From Lewinella sp039816955 (GTDB lineage Bacteria; Bacteroidota; Bacteroidia; Chitinophagales; Saprospiraceae): 36,558 bases of DNA. The notes beneath the pieces are model-generated. The model did no database searches, was not told the DNA's origin, and worked only from the letters and a program-made list of their open reading frames with translations. Made by a program: the position numbers and the translations under genes. The DNA lies in contig JBCBWU010000057.1 of assembly GCA_039816955.1 (NCBI GenBank), positions 1-36,558 of the forward strand, written 5' to 3'. Numbering within the stretch: the stretch's first letter is position 1; the number at the start of each line of letters is the position of its first letter. Positions 23,183 to 30,971 of this stretch are shown here, in pieces.

Positions 23183-24295
23183 ATGTCTGGGAATGATCGA
23201 ATTGTGATCATCGGCGGTGGTTTAGCTGGTCTCACGGCGGCAATACATTTGGCGCAAGCAGGGGCAGATGTGGTCGTTTACGAAAAGGAAACTTACCCAC
23301 GGCACAAAGTCTGTGGAGAGTACATCTCCAACGAAGTACTGCCTTATTGGTTGGAGTTGGGCATTGATCCTTTTGCCTGGGGTGCAACGCGCATCAAACG
23401 TTGTGCCCTGAGTAGCATCAGCGGGCGATTAGTTCAGGCTCCTTTACCCTTGGGCGGTTTTGGCATCAGTCGTTATCATCTAGATGATCAGTTGCAGCAA
23501 CTGGCCAGGCAGAAGGGGGTGAAATTTGTTCAAGCTGAGATAAGTGCCTTGCAATACCAGGACGGCCGCTTTCACATTAAAACTAGAAATGGAGAAGAGA
23601 CCGAAGCGGCACTGGTCATTGGAGCCTACGGCAAACGATCTCGCCTGGATAAGGAACAGCATCGTTCCTTTATCCAACAACGAACACCTTACCTGGCTGT
23701 TAAGCGTCATTTTGCGGGAGATTTCCCGGATAACCTGGTGGCCTTACACAATTTTGCTGGCGGCTATTGTGGGGTCTCCAAAGTAGAAGATGGTCGTATC
23801 AATGTTTGCTATCTGACCGATTATCAGGCGTTTAAGTCCTACCGGAATATTGAGCAATTTGAAAGTGCGGTTGTCTCCCAAAATCCGCACTTAGCGGCCT
23901 GTTTTCGGGATTTTACGCCACTCTTTGATGCCCCACTTACCATTAGTCAGATCTCTTTTGCGGATAAGGAACGAGTCCACCAACATGTACTCATGTGTGG
24001 CGATAGTGCCGGTATGATTCACCCACTCTGTGGTAATGGTATGGGGATGGCCATCAGCAGTGCCCAACTACTTTCTCAGCTCCTCATTCAGTATTTAAAC
24101 GGGGATTTGTCAGACCGTACTACCTTAGAACAACGCTACACCCAGACGTGGCAAAACCAATTTCGTCGCCGCTTGCAAGCCGGCCGACTCTTCAGTCGAC
24201 TATTCGCCCGCAATCAACTCTTTGATCGATCCGTTTCTTTACTGACGCGTATTCCGGCGGCCTTGCCGTTCTTTATTAGGCAAACGCATGGCTAA
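23183..24295 (+). CDS. FAD-dependent oxidoreductase / monooxygenase (geranylgeranyl-reductase/halogenase-like fold)
   Basis: 370 residues from ATG 23183; this start puts the FAD dinucleotide motif (IVIIGGGLAGLTAA) at residues 7-20, as the family needs, so an in-frame ATG 18 codons earlier is rejected. YPRHKVCGEYISNE at about residues 38-51 and MCGDSAGMIHPLCGNGMGMA from residue 271 are the second and third FAD-binding motifs of the group that includes geranylgeranyl reductases and aromatic hydroxylases. No halogenase WxWxIP motif is present. In a type III PKS cluster the likely job is hydroxylation of the alkyl-aromatic product, comparable to SrsC of Streptomyces griseus, or reduction of its chain. 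First gene of the cluster. Confidence 0.85.
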   Translation: MSGNDRIVIIGGGLAGLTAAIHLAQAGADVVVYEKETYPRHKVCGEYISNEVLPYWLELGIDPFAWGATRIKRCALSSISGRLVQAPLPLGGFGISRYHLDDQLQQLARQKGVKFVQAEISALQYQDGRFHIKTRNGEETEAALVIGAYGKRSRLDKEQHRSFIQQRTPYLAVKRHFAGDFPDNLVALHNFAGGYCGVSKVEDGRINVCYLTDYQAFKSYRNIEQFESAVVSQNPHLAACFRDFTPLFDAPLTISQISFADKERVHQHVLMCGDSAGMIHPLCGNGMGMAISSAQLLSQLLIQYLNGDLSDRTTLEQRYTQTWQNQFRRRLQAGRLFSRLFARNQLFDRSVSLLTRIPAALPFFIRQTHG

Positions 24296-24357
24296 GGTAG
24301 AGTAGCTACCCTCGGATGTTGCGCGTTTTTTGTCTTTAACCCCTAAAGCCACGCACT

Positions 24358-25071
24358 ATGGATCGTAGAACTTTTAACCAGATTAGCTATCGTGCCATTG
24401 GACTTAGTGTTTTCAGCTCCATTACCCTGGCGGCTTGTCTGGACGACGATAGCACCGTGCTATCACAAGCACCTCAACTGCGTTGGAATATGACCTTTGC
24501 GGCCCAACAACCGGCAGGAGGGTTTCTTAACCTACAGTGGCAAAGTCTAGATGTGGAATTATTGGATATTCTACTGGTAGCAGATGATCAATCCACTACA
24601 CTTCTAATTACCCAAACACCTGCGGAAGATCAATTTTGCCGCTGCGTTTTACCCGAAAACATAGAGGGGGTCTACCGTGTACGGATCACCAACACAGCTG
24701 ATCCTACGCTCAATGCCATCAGTCCACCTTTTGCAGTTGTGCCAGCTCTCGCACTAGGTTTGGTTGATACACCCGCGGTGGGAGAGTTGAGAACTTTAGC
24801 ATTTCCAAATCTGGGAGAAGTTAGTATTCATCGCATTACGGAAGACCAAATTGAGGTACTTGACTTAGGGTGCCCAGGCGATGTTTGCACGGTAGTTTAT
24901 TCTATAGATTCCGAGAGTTTTGAATGCCCCTGCAACGGTTCTACCTTCACCAAGCGCGGCTGTTTAACCGGTGGACCTGCCCAGGAAGGGCTGGGTAAAT
25001 TTACCAGTTGGTATTATCCGCAAGACAACCTTTTGCTCTTGTCACCCGGTACTCGTACCCCTGCTTGTTGA
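24358..25071 (+). CDS. Tat-type lipoprotein with a Rieske-like domain lacking both His ligands
   Basis: 237 residues. The N-terminus DRRTFNQ followed by a hydrophobic stretch and LAAC (Cys27) is a twin-arginine lipoprotein signal. Residues about 165-235 follow the Rieske layout: LGCPGDVC (172-177) sits where box I C-T-H-x-G-C belongs, and FECPCNGSTF (190-197) where C-P-C-H-G-S belongs, followed by G-x-L-x-x-G-P-A. All four Cys of a high-potential Rieske site remain, but both cluster-binding His are replaced (Gly174 and Asn193). A normal [2Fe-2S] centre is therefore unlikely. Residues about 35-130 look like a separate beta-sandwich. It may be a structural or altered-metal protein of the cluster's tailoring step, in the periplasm. 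Confidence 0.7.
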   Translation: MDRRTFNQISYRAIGLSVFSSITLAACLDDDSTVLSQAPQLRWNMTFAAQQPAGGFLNLQWQSLDVELLDILLVADDQSTTLLITQTPAEDQFCRCVLPENIEGVYRVRITNTADPTLNAISPPFAVVPALALGLVDTPAVGELRTLAFPNLGEVSIHRITEDQIEVLDLGCPGDVCTVVYSIDSESFECPCNGSTFTKRGCLTGGPAQEGLGKFTSWYYPQDNLLLLSPGTRTPAC

Positions 25072-25220
25072 TCGGAAATGGAACTTCAGCTAGCTGGTGT
25101 TACAATCTCTGGGCCTACGAATCGCATCTAATTTCCAATCCCGGACAAATCTTCTTCCCATCTGTCCAACAACCGCAAGACAATTTGCCTTTCTTGCGCA
25201 GCACCCCTGTCATTTCAATT

Positions 25221-25943
25221 ATGTGGATCGATACTCGCCAGCGCAGTCAAGAAACGGAGATCATGGACGATTTTGCCCTGGCGGGTGAAACACTTCGTCA
25301 TTCTCTTGACGAAATAGCTCGAATTAACCACTGGTTGGGAGGCAATCGTATTACTTTAAGCGGCGTTAGTCGTTTAATATCCAGTATTCAACCACATAAG
25401 TCAGTTCGGATTTGGGATTTGGGCTGCGGAAACGGTGACATGCTCCGCATGCTGGCCCGTTGGGGGCGTACCCAAGGCATTAAGCTTGATTTGCTAGGAA
25501 TTGATGCCAACGCAGATACCATTGCCTACGCCGAGGAGCTATCTGCCAATTATCCCGAGATACGTTATATGTGTACGATCCTGCCGGATCCCGAACTGGA
25601 AAATCAGTCTACTGATATTGTCCTTTGTACCTTGTTCTTACATCATTTCTCTGATGAAGATATAGCTACTTTGCTCAAGCGTTTTGCGCCGAGGACCGAA
25701 GTTGGTATCGTGGTCAACGATTTACAGCGATCAAAATTAGCGTACTTCCTCTTTAGCCTACTTACTTGGTTTCATTCCAATAAGATGGTACGGGAAGATG
25801 GCCTATTGTCGATCCTGCGGGGCTTCCATCGGACAGAGTTGCAAAGTTTAGCTAAACGATTGCCGAATTGGAGGAGTGGGATCAAGTGGCGTTGGGCTTT
25901 TCGCTATCAATGGATATTACAACCTCCAGCGGAGGATAGTTAA
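25221..25943 (+). CDS. Class I SAM-dependent methyltransferase
   Basis: 240 residues from ATG 25221. The open frame reaches back to 25008 over the end of the previous gene, but that extension is not protein-like. SAM-binding motif I is IWDLGCGNGDM at residues 64-74, an acidic residue ending the second strand is in LLGIDANADT, and CTLFLHHFSDEDI is the post-motif region of this family. The C-terminal part (LLSILRGFHRTELQSLAKRL) is typical of methyltransferases next to type III PKS genes. By analogy with SrsB it may methylate a phenolic oxygen or the ring of an alkylresorcinol. The type III PKS gene starts 39 bases downstream. Confidence 0.85.
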   Translation: MWIDTRQRSQETEIMDDFALAGETLRHSLDEIARINHWLGGNRITLSGVSRLISSIQPHKSVRIWDLGCGNGDMLRMLARWGRTQGIKLDLLGIDANADTIAYAEELSANYPEIRYMCTILPDPELENQSTDIVLCTLFLHHFSDEDIATLLKRFAPRTEVGIVVNDLQRSKLAYFLFSLLTWFHSNKMVREDGLLSILRGFHRTELQSLAKRLPNWRSGIKWRWAFRYQWILQPPAEDS

Positions 25944-25982
25944 TTGCATTTTAGATAAAGGACTTGAAACGAACAGAATAGT

Positions 25983-27032
25983 ATGGTAAAGATTACCACT
26001 GTTGCGAAAGCACTTCCACCTTATACTAGATCGACTGCGGAAATCCTGCCGTATATCGAGGCCTGGCTAAGTGGACAGGAGGATCGTTTTCGACGAAAGG
26101 TGCTAAAGATTTTTCGCAATGCCGGAGTAGACCATCGCTATTCCATCATTGATGCGCCGGAGATGTTTCTGTCGCGGAGCTTTGAGGAGAACAATAATCG
26201 CTACATGGAAGGGGCCATTGCCTTGAGCGAAGAGAGTTTACGTTCTGCCTTGGCTAAAGCCAAATGGAAACCCGAAGATATTGACTACATCATAACGGTA
26301 AGTTGTACCGGTTTCATGATACCTTCGGTGGATGCGTACTTGATTAACCGTTTGGGTATGCGGCAGGATATTGTCCGTTTACCGGTAACGGAAATGGGCT
26401 GTGCAGCGGGTGTGTCAGGTGTGATTTACGCCAACAACTTCCTGAAAGCCAATCCTGGTAAGCGAGCCGCTGTTATCGCAGTAGAGTCACCTATGGCTAC
26501 TTTCCAGCAGCAAGACTTCAGTATGGTCAACGTAGTGAGTGCTGCAATCTTCGGCGACGGCTGTGCTTGCGCCTTGTTATCTTCTCATCCGGATGATGAA
26601 GGTCCCCAAATTCTACACGAAGAAATGTACCACTTTTACGATGCACAGCACATGATGGGTTTCGCTTTGAAAAATAGCGGCTTGCATATGATCCTAGACC
26701 AAACGGTACCAGAGAAAATAAAGTCGCACTTTAGTGATATTATCCATCCGTTTTTGGAACGGGCTGGTACCCGAATAGAGGAAGTAGATCACTTGGTCTT
26801 TCACCCAGGCGGTCGCAAAATTGTGCAAGCAGTAGAGGATTTATTCGGTACGCTGGGCAAGAGCATACAAGATACGCGTGAAGTCCTACGGCTCTATGGC
26901 AATATGTCAAGCGCTACAGTACTCTACGTATTGGAACGTTTTATGGAACGTGGGGTTCCCAAAGGTGAGAAGGGCTTGATGTTGAGTTTTGGACCTGGAT
27001 TTTCGGCGCAGCGAGTTTTACTGGAGTGGTGA
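25983..27032 (+). CDS. Type III polyketide synthase (chalcone/stilbene synthase family)
   Basis: 349 residues, normal for bacterial members. The triad is complete: Cys140 (TEMGCAAGVSG), His274 (LVFHPGGRKI) and Asn307 (YGNMSSAT). The C-terminal GFGPG-like loop appears as SFGPGFSAQ. The enzyme condenses an acyl starter from CoA or ACP with several malonyl units and cyclises the chain. Bacterial relatives with fatty starters make alkylresorcinols and alkylpyrones. The nearby ACP, ketosynthase, dehydratase and enoyl reductase genes suggest the starter comes from a dedicated ACP-bound acyl chain, as in the Azotobacter ars system that uses type I FAS; the chain length is not predictable. Confidence 0.93.
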   Translation: MVKITTVAKALPPYTRSTAEILPYIEAWLSGQEDRFRRKVLKIFRNAGVDHRYSIIDAPEMFLSRSFEENNNRYMEGAIALSEESLRSALAKAKWKPEDIDYIITVSCTGFMIPSVDAYLINRLGMRQDIVRLPVTEMGCAAGVSGVIYANNFLKANPGKRAAVIAVESPMATFQQQDFSMVNVVSAAIFGDGCACALLSSHPDDEGPQILHEEMYHFYDAQHMMGFALKNSGLHMILDQTVPEKIKSHFSDIIHPFLERAGTRIEEVDHLVFHPGGRKIVQAVEDLFGTLGKSIQDTREVLRLYGNMSSATVLYVLERFMERGVPKGEKGLMLSFGPGFSAQRVLLEW

Positions 27033-27289
27033 GTTTATGACTTTCTATCCTCGTGTCGGGAGACACTCGGGAACGAGTTGGTTGGGCCTGCGGCCCTGGT
27101 TAGTGAATTTAGTTGTGTTAGTTCAGCCTCCTACGTCGGCTGTAGTTAGTTGGTTTGATGGTTAGAGCGTTTAGAAACTCCAAACTTTCATTTTGCGTAA
27201 CCGAATTTTACTTTAATTAAGAAGGTTACAGTGTTCACCGGACCGATAAATTCTAACCCTAATTCTAATTCTAATTCCCTTACCCTCCT
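27033..27289. other. Intergenic region splitting the cluster, with hairpins
   Basis: The 257 bases between the PKS and reductase genes contain GTGTC/GACAC (27053-27066), CTCGT/ACGAG (27050-27077, an alternative pairing) and GGGCC-TGC-GGCCC (27084-27096). Bases 27248-27278 repeat the TCTAACCCTAATTC motif of the 13.4-kb intergenic array. A second promoter for the downstream half of the cluster probably lies here, but no consensus boxes are clear. Confidence 0.5.
27248..27278. repeat. Second copy of the CTAATT-type repeat
   Basis: AAATTCTAACCCTAATTC is shared exactly with 13428-13445, and both copies continue into ATTCTAATTCC units. It lies 12 bases before the reductase ATG, as the other copy lies 13 bases before its gene. 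The matching position suggests a role in translation or initiation, or an insertion preference. Confidence 0.65.
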
Positions 27290-28066
27290 ATGCAAAACCA
27301 CGCACTTCTACTAGGCGGATCATCAGGACTAGGCTTGGCAACGGCCCACGAGCTGGCTCGCCAGGGTATGCACCTGTGCATTGTGCACCGTGATCGCCGC
27401 TCGCGGCTGCGCGAATTGGAGCAGGAGTGGAAACGCCTGCGCGCGTACGGAGTTGAAGTGATGTCTTACAACATGGATGCCATCCGGGCGGATAAGCGAG
27501 CGGAGATTTGTGAGGCCTTAGCACAGCATTTGGGAGCTACTGGCCGACTAAGAGTTCTGGTACATAGTATAGCGAAAGGGAACTTAAAGCCTATGCTAAA
27601 CGATGATGGTCCGGCACTTGGTAACGACGATTTTGGATTAACGATAGAGGCCATGGCAACCAGCCTTTTTGACTGGGTGAAGGATTGTCACAGCAAGGGA
27701 CTTTTTGCGAATCCAGCGAGTGTGATCAGCTTTACGAGTGAAGGAAATAAGAAAGCCTGGCGGAATTACGCTGCCGTGTCTGCTGCGAAAGCGGCACTGG
27801 AAGCCATTACACGGAATATCGCCCTGGAGTTTGCACCTTTCGGTATTCGTGCCAACTGCGTACAGGCAGGTACGACCAATACCCCAAGCTTACGCATGAT
27901 CCCTGGGCATGAACAACTGATAGAACACAGTCTGCAACGCAACCCCTTTGGTCGGTTAACCCAAGCGGAGGATGTGGCCAAGGTGGTAGGATTATTGGTG
28001 AAGGATGAGGCACTGTGGATTAACGGTGCGGTGATACCGGTGGATGGGGGAGAGCATATGAGGTAG
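27290..28066 (+). CDS. Enoyl-ACP reductase-like SDR (FabL/FabI type)
   Basis: 258 residues. The cofactor loop is LLLGGSSGLGLA at about residues 6-17. The catalytic region reads NYAAVSAAKAALEAITRNIALEF, giving Tyr-x6-Lys, the spacing of enoyl-ACP reductases FabI/FabL, not the Tyr-x3-Lys of ketoreductases such as FabG. VHSIAKGNLKPM is also in the enoyl reductase style. It would reduce the trans-2-enoyl-ACP made by the dehydratase encoded next. A dedicated ketoreductase is absent from the cluster, so the 3-keto step would have to use the housekeeping FabG. A tandem-repeat stretch separates it from the next gene. Confidence 0.82.
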   Translation: MQNHALLLGGSSGLGLATAHELARQGMHLCIVHRDRRSRLRELEQEWKRLRAYGVEVMSYNMDAIRADKRAEICEALAQHLGATGRLRVLVHSIAKGNLKPMLNDDGPALGNDDFGLTIEAMATSLFDWVKDCHSKGLFANPASVISFTSEGNKKAWRNYAAVSAAKAALEAITRNIALEFAPFGIRANCVQAGTTNTPSLRMIPGHEQLIEHSLQRNPFGRLTQAEDVAKVVGLLVKDEALWINGAVIPVDGGEHMR

Positions 28067-28200
28067 GCTCGCTGGTGCTCGCGGGGAAAGTTCGCTGCGC
28101 TCACGGGAAAGCTCACTATCGTTCGCGGTTGGACTCGTTGGCGCTCGTGGTTGAAGCTCGCCTTGCTCGCGGTTAAAGGCTCGTTACACTCGCGGTAGAA
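28067..28200. repeat. Six degenerate 21-24-nt tandem repeats
   Basis: Immediately after the reductase stop, six units of the general form GCTCGCT-nnn-GCTCGCGG plus a GTTGAA/GGGAAA tail run in series: 28067-28089, 28090-28110, 28111-28131, 28132-28155, 28156-28178 and 28179-28200. The short motif recurs twice in most units. The array fills almost the whole gap to the dehydratase gene. It is not coding and has no dyad clear enough to be a terminator. Confidence 0.75.
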
Positions 28201-28219
28201 TTGGGAAAAGATGATTTGA

Positions 28220-28675
28220 ATGGAAGTAGACAAAAACATAAGACAACAGGTATTAGCATTGCTGCCTTACGGCGAAGGATTCCGCTTTGTGGATGAGCTC
28301 AATGAACTGACGGAGGATAGGGTAGTGGGATATTATCGTTTTGTGCGGGACGCCTTTTTCTACAAAGGCCACTTCAAGGATCATCCGGTTACGCCAGGAG
28401 TAATTTTGACGGAGTGTATGGCGCAGATTGGCGTGGTATGCCTAGGTATCTACTTGTTACGTGACCAAATTGCTGCTGGGCAAGTGCCGGGAGTGGCTTT
28501 GTCGAGCCAAGCTGTTGACTACTTTAAGCCGGTTTATCCGGGAGAGCGAGTGCGGGTAGAAGCCGCACGGCAGTACTTTCGGTTTGGGAAGCTAAAATGC
28601 GAAGTGGCGATGTATAATGAACAAGACGAATTGGTGTGTAAAGGAACTTTGGCCGGCATGACAAAAAAGTTATAA
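28220..28675 (+). CDS. FabZ-like 3-hydroxyacyl-ACP dehydratase (hotdog fold)
   Basis: 151 residues. FYKGHFKDHPVTPGVILTEC holds the catalytic His51, and TECMAQIG holds Glu65, as in FabZ (H-x8-P-G-V and E-x-x-A-Q). The final strands VDYFKPVYPGERVRVEA fit the family. It would remove water from 3-hydroxyacyl-ACP. The single-domain size and the next gene starting only one base after its stop codon show that it works with the ketosynthase in an ACP-dependent elongation cycle. It is not the sole housekeeping FabZ, which would be expected near lpx genes. Confidence 0.88.
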   Translation: MEVDKNIRQQVLALLPYGEGFRFVDELNELTEDRVVGYYRFVRDAFFYKGHFKDHPVTPGVILTECMAQIGVVCLGIYLLRDQIAAGQVPGVALSSQAVDYFKPVYPGERVRVEAARQYFRFGKLKCEVAMYNEQDELVCKGTLAGMTKKL

Positions 28676-28676
28676 A

Positions 28677-29963
28677 ATGAAGCAGCGCGTAGTCATAACG
28701 GGCATGGGCGTAGCGGCCCCCAACGGTGTGGGGCTGGAAGCATTTGGCGCGGCTATCCGTGCTGGTCGCTCTGGTATTCGCTATTACGAAAGGCTAGCGG
28801 AGATGAAGTTTTCGTGCTGTATTGCTGGTGAGCCGGAGGTAACAGAAGAGATGAAACTGCGCTACCTGACGCCACTGCAACTACGAAACTTTCGGAGTAG
28901 CGGTATTCTCTATGGCTGTATGGCCGGGGTAGATGCCTGGGAAGATGCTGGCCTGGAACGACGACCCAAAGATGCCGAACCAGATTGGGATACCGGAATT
29001 GTGTTTGGAATGGGTAATAGCGGTGTTGATCAGATGCGCGAGGCCGCCTACAAACTGGATGGCGGGAAGGTAAAGCGATTGGGCAGTACCACGGTGCCGC
29101 AGATTATGGCCAGTGGTGTGAGTGCTTATCTAGGAGGTATCTTAGGGACGGGTAATCAGGTTACCACCAATTCTTCTGCCTGCACCACTGGAACAGAGGC
29201 AATTATCTTGGGCTACGAACGCATTGTCCTAGGCCACGCCAAACGCATGCTGGTGGGTAGCGCTAGTGATAGTGGCCCGTACATTTGGGGTGGCTTTGAT
29301 GCCATGAAGGTCATGAACTTCAAAATGAATGATCAACCCGAAGCCGCTTCTCGGCCATTAAGCACTACCGCAATGGGCTTTGTGCCGGGTAGTGGGGCCG
29401 GAGCGTTGATGTTGGAACGACTGGATAGCGCTCTAGAACGGGGAGCCACCATTTACGCTGAGGTACTGGGTGGTGCAGTAAACTCCGGTGGTCAACGGCT
29501 GGGAGGAACAATGACCGCACCAAACGCTACCGCTGTCCAACGCTGCATCACAGCTGCCTTACACAATGCGCAGATAAAGCCCGAAGAAGTAGATCTTATC
29601 AATGGTCATTTAACCGCGACCATGAAGGATCCCGATGAAATCCAGAATTGGACGATAGCCCTAGGCCGCAAGGGAGCTGACTTTCCGATGATCCATTCGC
29701 TTAAGGCAATGGTCGGCCATTGTATCAGCGCTGCCGGCTCAATTGAGACCGTCGCAGCAGTATTGGGCTTACACGATAATTTTGTGTTCCCGTCCATTAA
29801 TTGTGAGGATGTACATCCGGCCGTGAGCGAGCTTGTTGATACCAATCAAATCGTACGCGAATTGCGAGAAGATAGCAGCGTGAACGTTATCGCTAAAGCC
29901 GGGTTCGGTTTCGGTGATGTAAACGCCTGCCTGCTGCTAAAACGCTGGGATGCAAGCCACTGA
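28677..29963 (+). CDS. Beta-ketoacyl-ACP synthase (FabF-like ketosynthase)
   Basis: 428 residues. The active-site Cys169 lies in NSSACTTGTEA, and both His are present: His311 in NGHLTATMKD and His348 in KAMVGHCISAAG, with Lys343 before it. The first His motif differs from the standard N-x-H-G-T-x-T in having Leu for Gly, a feature of divergent secondary-metabolism ketosynthases. It extends ACP-bound acyl chains with malonyl-ACP. No chain-length-factor partner (a ketosynthase without Cys) is present, so this is not the paired KS/CLF arrangement of aryl polyene or type II aromatic PKS systems. It starts one base after the dehydratase stop. Confidence 0.9.
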   Translation: MKQRVVITGMGVAAPNGVGLEAFGAAIRAGRSGIRYYERLAEMKFSCCIAGEPEVTEEMKLRYLTPLQLRNFRSSGILYGCMAGVDAWEDAGLERRPKDAEPDWDTGIVFGMGNSGVDQMREAAYKLDGGKVKRLGSTTVPQIMASGVSAYLGGILGTGNQVTTNSSACTTGTEAIILGYERIVLGHAKRMLVGSASDSGPYIWGGFDAMKVMNFKMNDQPEAASRPLSTTAMGFVPGSGAGALMLERLDSALERGATIYAEVLGGAVNSGGQRLGGTMTAPNATAVQRCITAALHNAQIKPEEVDLINGHLTATMKDPDEIQNWTIALGRKGADFPMIHSLKAMVGHCISAAGSIETVAAVLGLHDNFVFPSINCEDVHPAVSELVDTNQIVRELREDSSVNVIAKAGFGFGDVNACLLLKRWDASH

Positions 29964-29989
29964 AAATCGCCAAACATATTGCTGTAACG

Positions 29990-30005
29990 ACGCGATTCAT
30001 CGCGT
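29990..30005. repeat. Short palindrome ACGCGAT-TC-ATCGCGT
   Basis: Seven-base complementary arms (29990-29996 and 29999-30005) lie between the ketosynthase stop and the ACP start. The sequence resembles the palindrome at 18018-18037 in form. A role in setting ACP expression, which usually must be high, is possible but unproven. Confidence 0.45.
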
Positions 30006-30030
30006 TCCGAAGAATATAAAAACAAAACCA

Positions 30031-30279
30031 ATGCAAGAAGAACGAATAGCCACCCTCAAACGCATTATCACGCCCTACGTGCAGAACAAAGAAGCACTGG
30101 AGCAACTCACTGCGGAAACAGATTTTATCAAAGATCTAGAGATCAATTCTGCCCACTTGGTAGATATCATTCTGGATGTGGAGGATGAGTTCGATATTGA
30201 AATCGAGGACGAAGCTATGGAGGAAATGTTGACCGTTAAGGCGGCACTAGACGTTATCAGTGCCAAGGTAGACGCCTAA
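30031..30279 (+). CDS. Acyl carrier protein
   Basis: 82 residues from ATG 30031; an upstream ATG at 29950 would add a non-conserved extension over the ketosynthase end and is rejected. The protein is acidic. The attachment site is Ser40 in DLEINSAHLVDII, where most ACPs have Asp-Ser-Leu; here Asn-Ala flank the Ser, as in several specialised ACPs. The helix VEDEFDIEIEDEAMEE is the usual recognition helix. It would carry the growing chain of the cluster and be activated by the phosphopantetheinyl transferase whose gene overlaps it by one base (TAATG). Confidence 0.88.
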   Translation: MQEERIATLKRIITPYVQNKEALEQLTAETDFIKDLEINSAHLVDIILDVEDEFDIEIEDEAMEEMLTVKAALDVISAKVDA

Positions 30280-30920
30280 TGATTGGGAATGATATTGTCG
30301 ATCTGCAATACGCTGCCCAATACCACAATTGGCGGCGAGCTGGATACCTGAGAAAAGTGTTCACCGCGCAGGAACGGGTACGCATTGAAAACTCCACGAC
30401 TCCTGATCGACTCGTATGGACGCTATGGAGCGCGAAGGAAAGTGCGTACAAGCTCAGTGTGCAACAAGGGGCAGCACGAAAGTATGCACCCCAGCAGCTC
30501 GTTACGGCGTATTTAACGACTCAAGATGCCGGTAATGCTATTTACAGCGTTCGCTACCAAGGTGGAAGTTGCTATGTGATTGTGGAACAGGATTCGTCTT
30601 ACATCCACAGTGTAGCACTACCTCATAGCTCTATCTGGGAGAACGTGCAAATTGGTAAAGTTGAATTATCTACAGATGATGTAGCTGGGCAACGTTCTCG
30701 TTTACGGCGGGCATTATATTCCAACTATATCAAGCAGACAAGAGCTATAGCAACCGATTATCGTATTCGCAAAAGCCCCGCCGGCATCCCGATGCTGTTT
30801 GCTGGTGAGGAACTTGTGGGAATATCAGTTTCCTTATCTCATCATGGGCATTTTGGTGCCTTTGCTTATGATGTAGTTAATAGTAGTACGTCTCATGTAA
30901 CCCAGATTGTCGCGGAATAG
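30279..30920 (+). CDS. 4'-phosphopantetheinyl transferase superfamily protein
   Basis: 213 residues. MIGNDIVDL at the start provides the metal-binding Asp of the AcpS-like motif, and WSAKESAYKL is the second signature (W-x-x-K-E-x-x-x-K). The tail has SVSLSHHGHFGAFAY, a typical later strand. It transfers phosphopantetheine from CoA to Ser of carrier proteins, here almost surely the ACP encoded just before it, with which it shares one base. It resembles cluster-dedicated transferases more than the short trimeric AcpS. Confidence 0.9.
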   Translation: MIGNDIVDLQYAAQYHNWRRAGYLRKVFTAQERVRIENSTTPDRLVWTLWSAKESAYKLSVQQGAARKYAPQQLVTAYLTTQDAGNAIYSVRYQGGSCYVIVEQDSSYIHSVALPHSSIWENVQIGKVELSTDDVAGQRSRLRRALYSNYIKQTRAIATDYRIRKSPAGIPMLFAGEELVGISVSLSHHGHFGAFAYDVVNSSTSHVTQIVAE

Positions 30921-30971
30921 GCGGAGTAGGTCGAACTTAGGCTGCTTGCCCGTCGTTGAGCATGTATCGCC

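Noticed and set aside
23183..24295. Flavin-dependent halogenase
   Set aside because: The FAD motifs fit, but the WxWxIP motif of tryptophan halogenases is absent; hydroxylase or reductase is safer.
28067..28200. CRISPR-like array
   Set aside because: The units are contiguous and degenerate with no unique spacers, so it is a simple tandem repeat.
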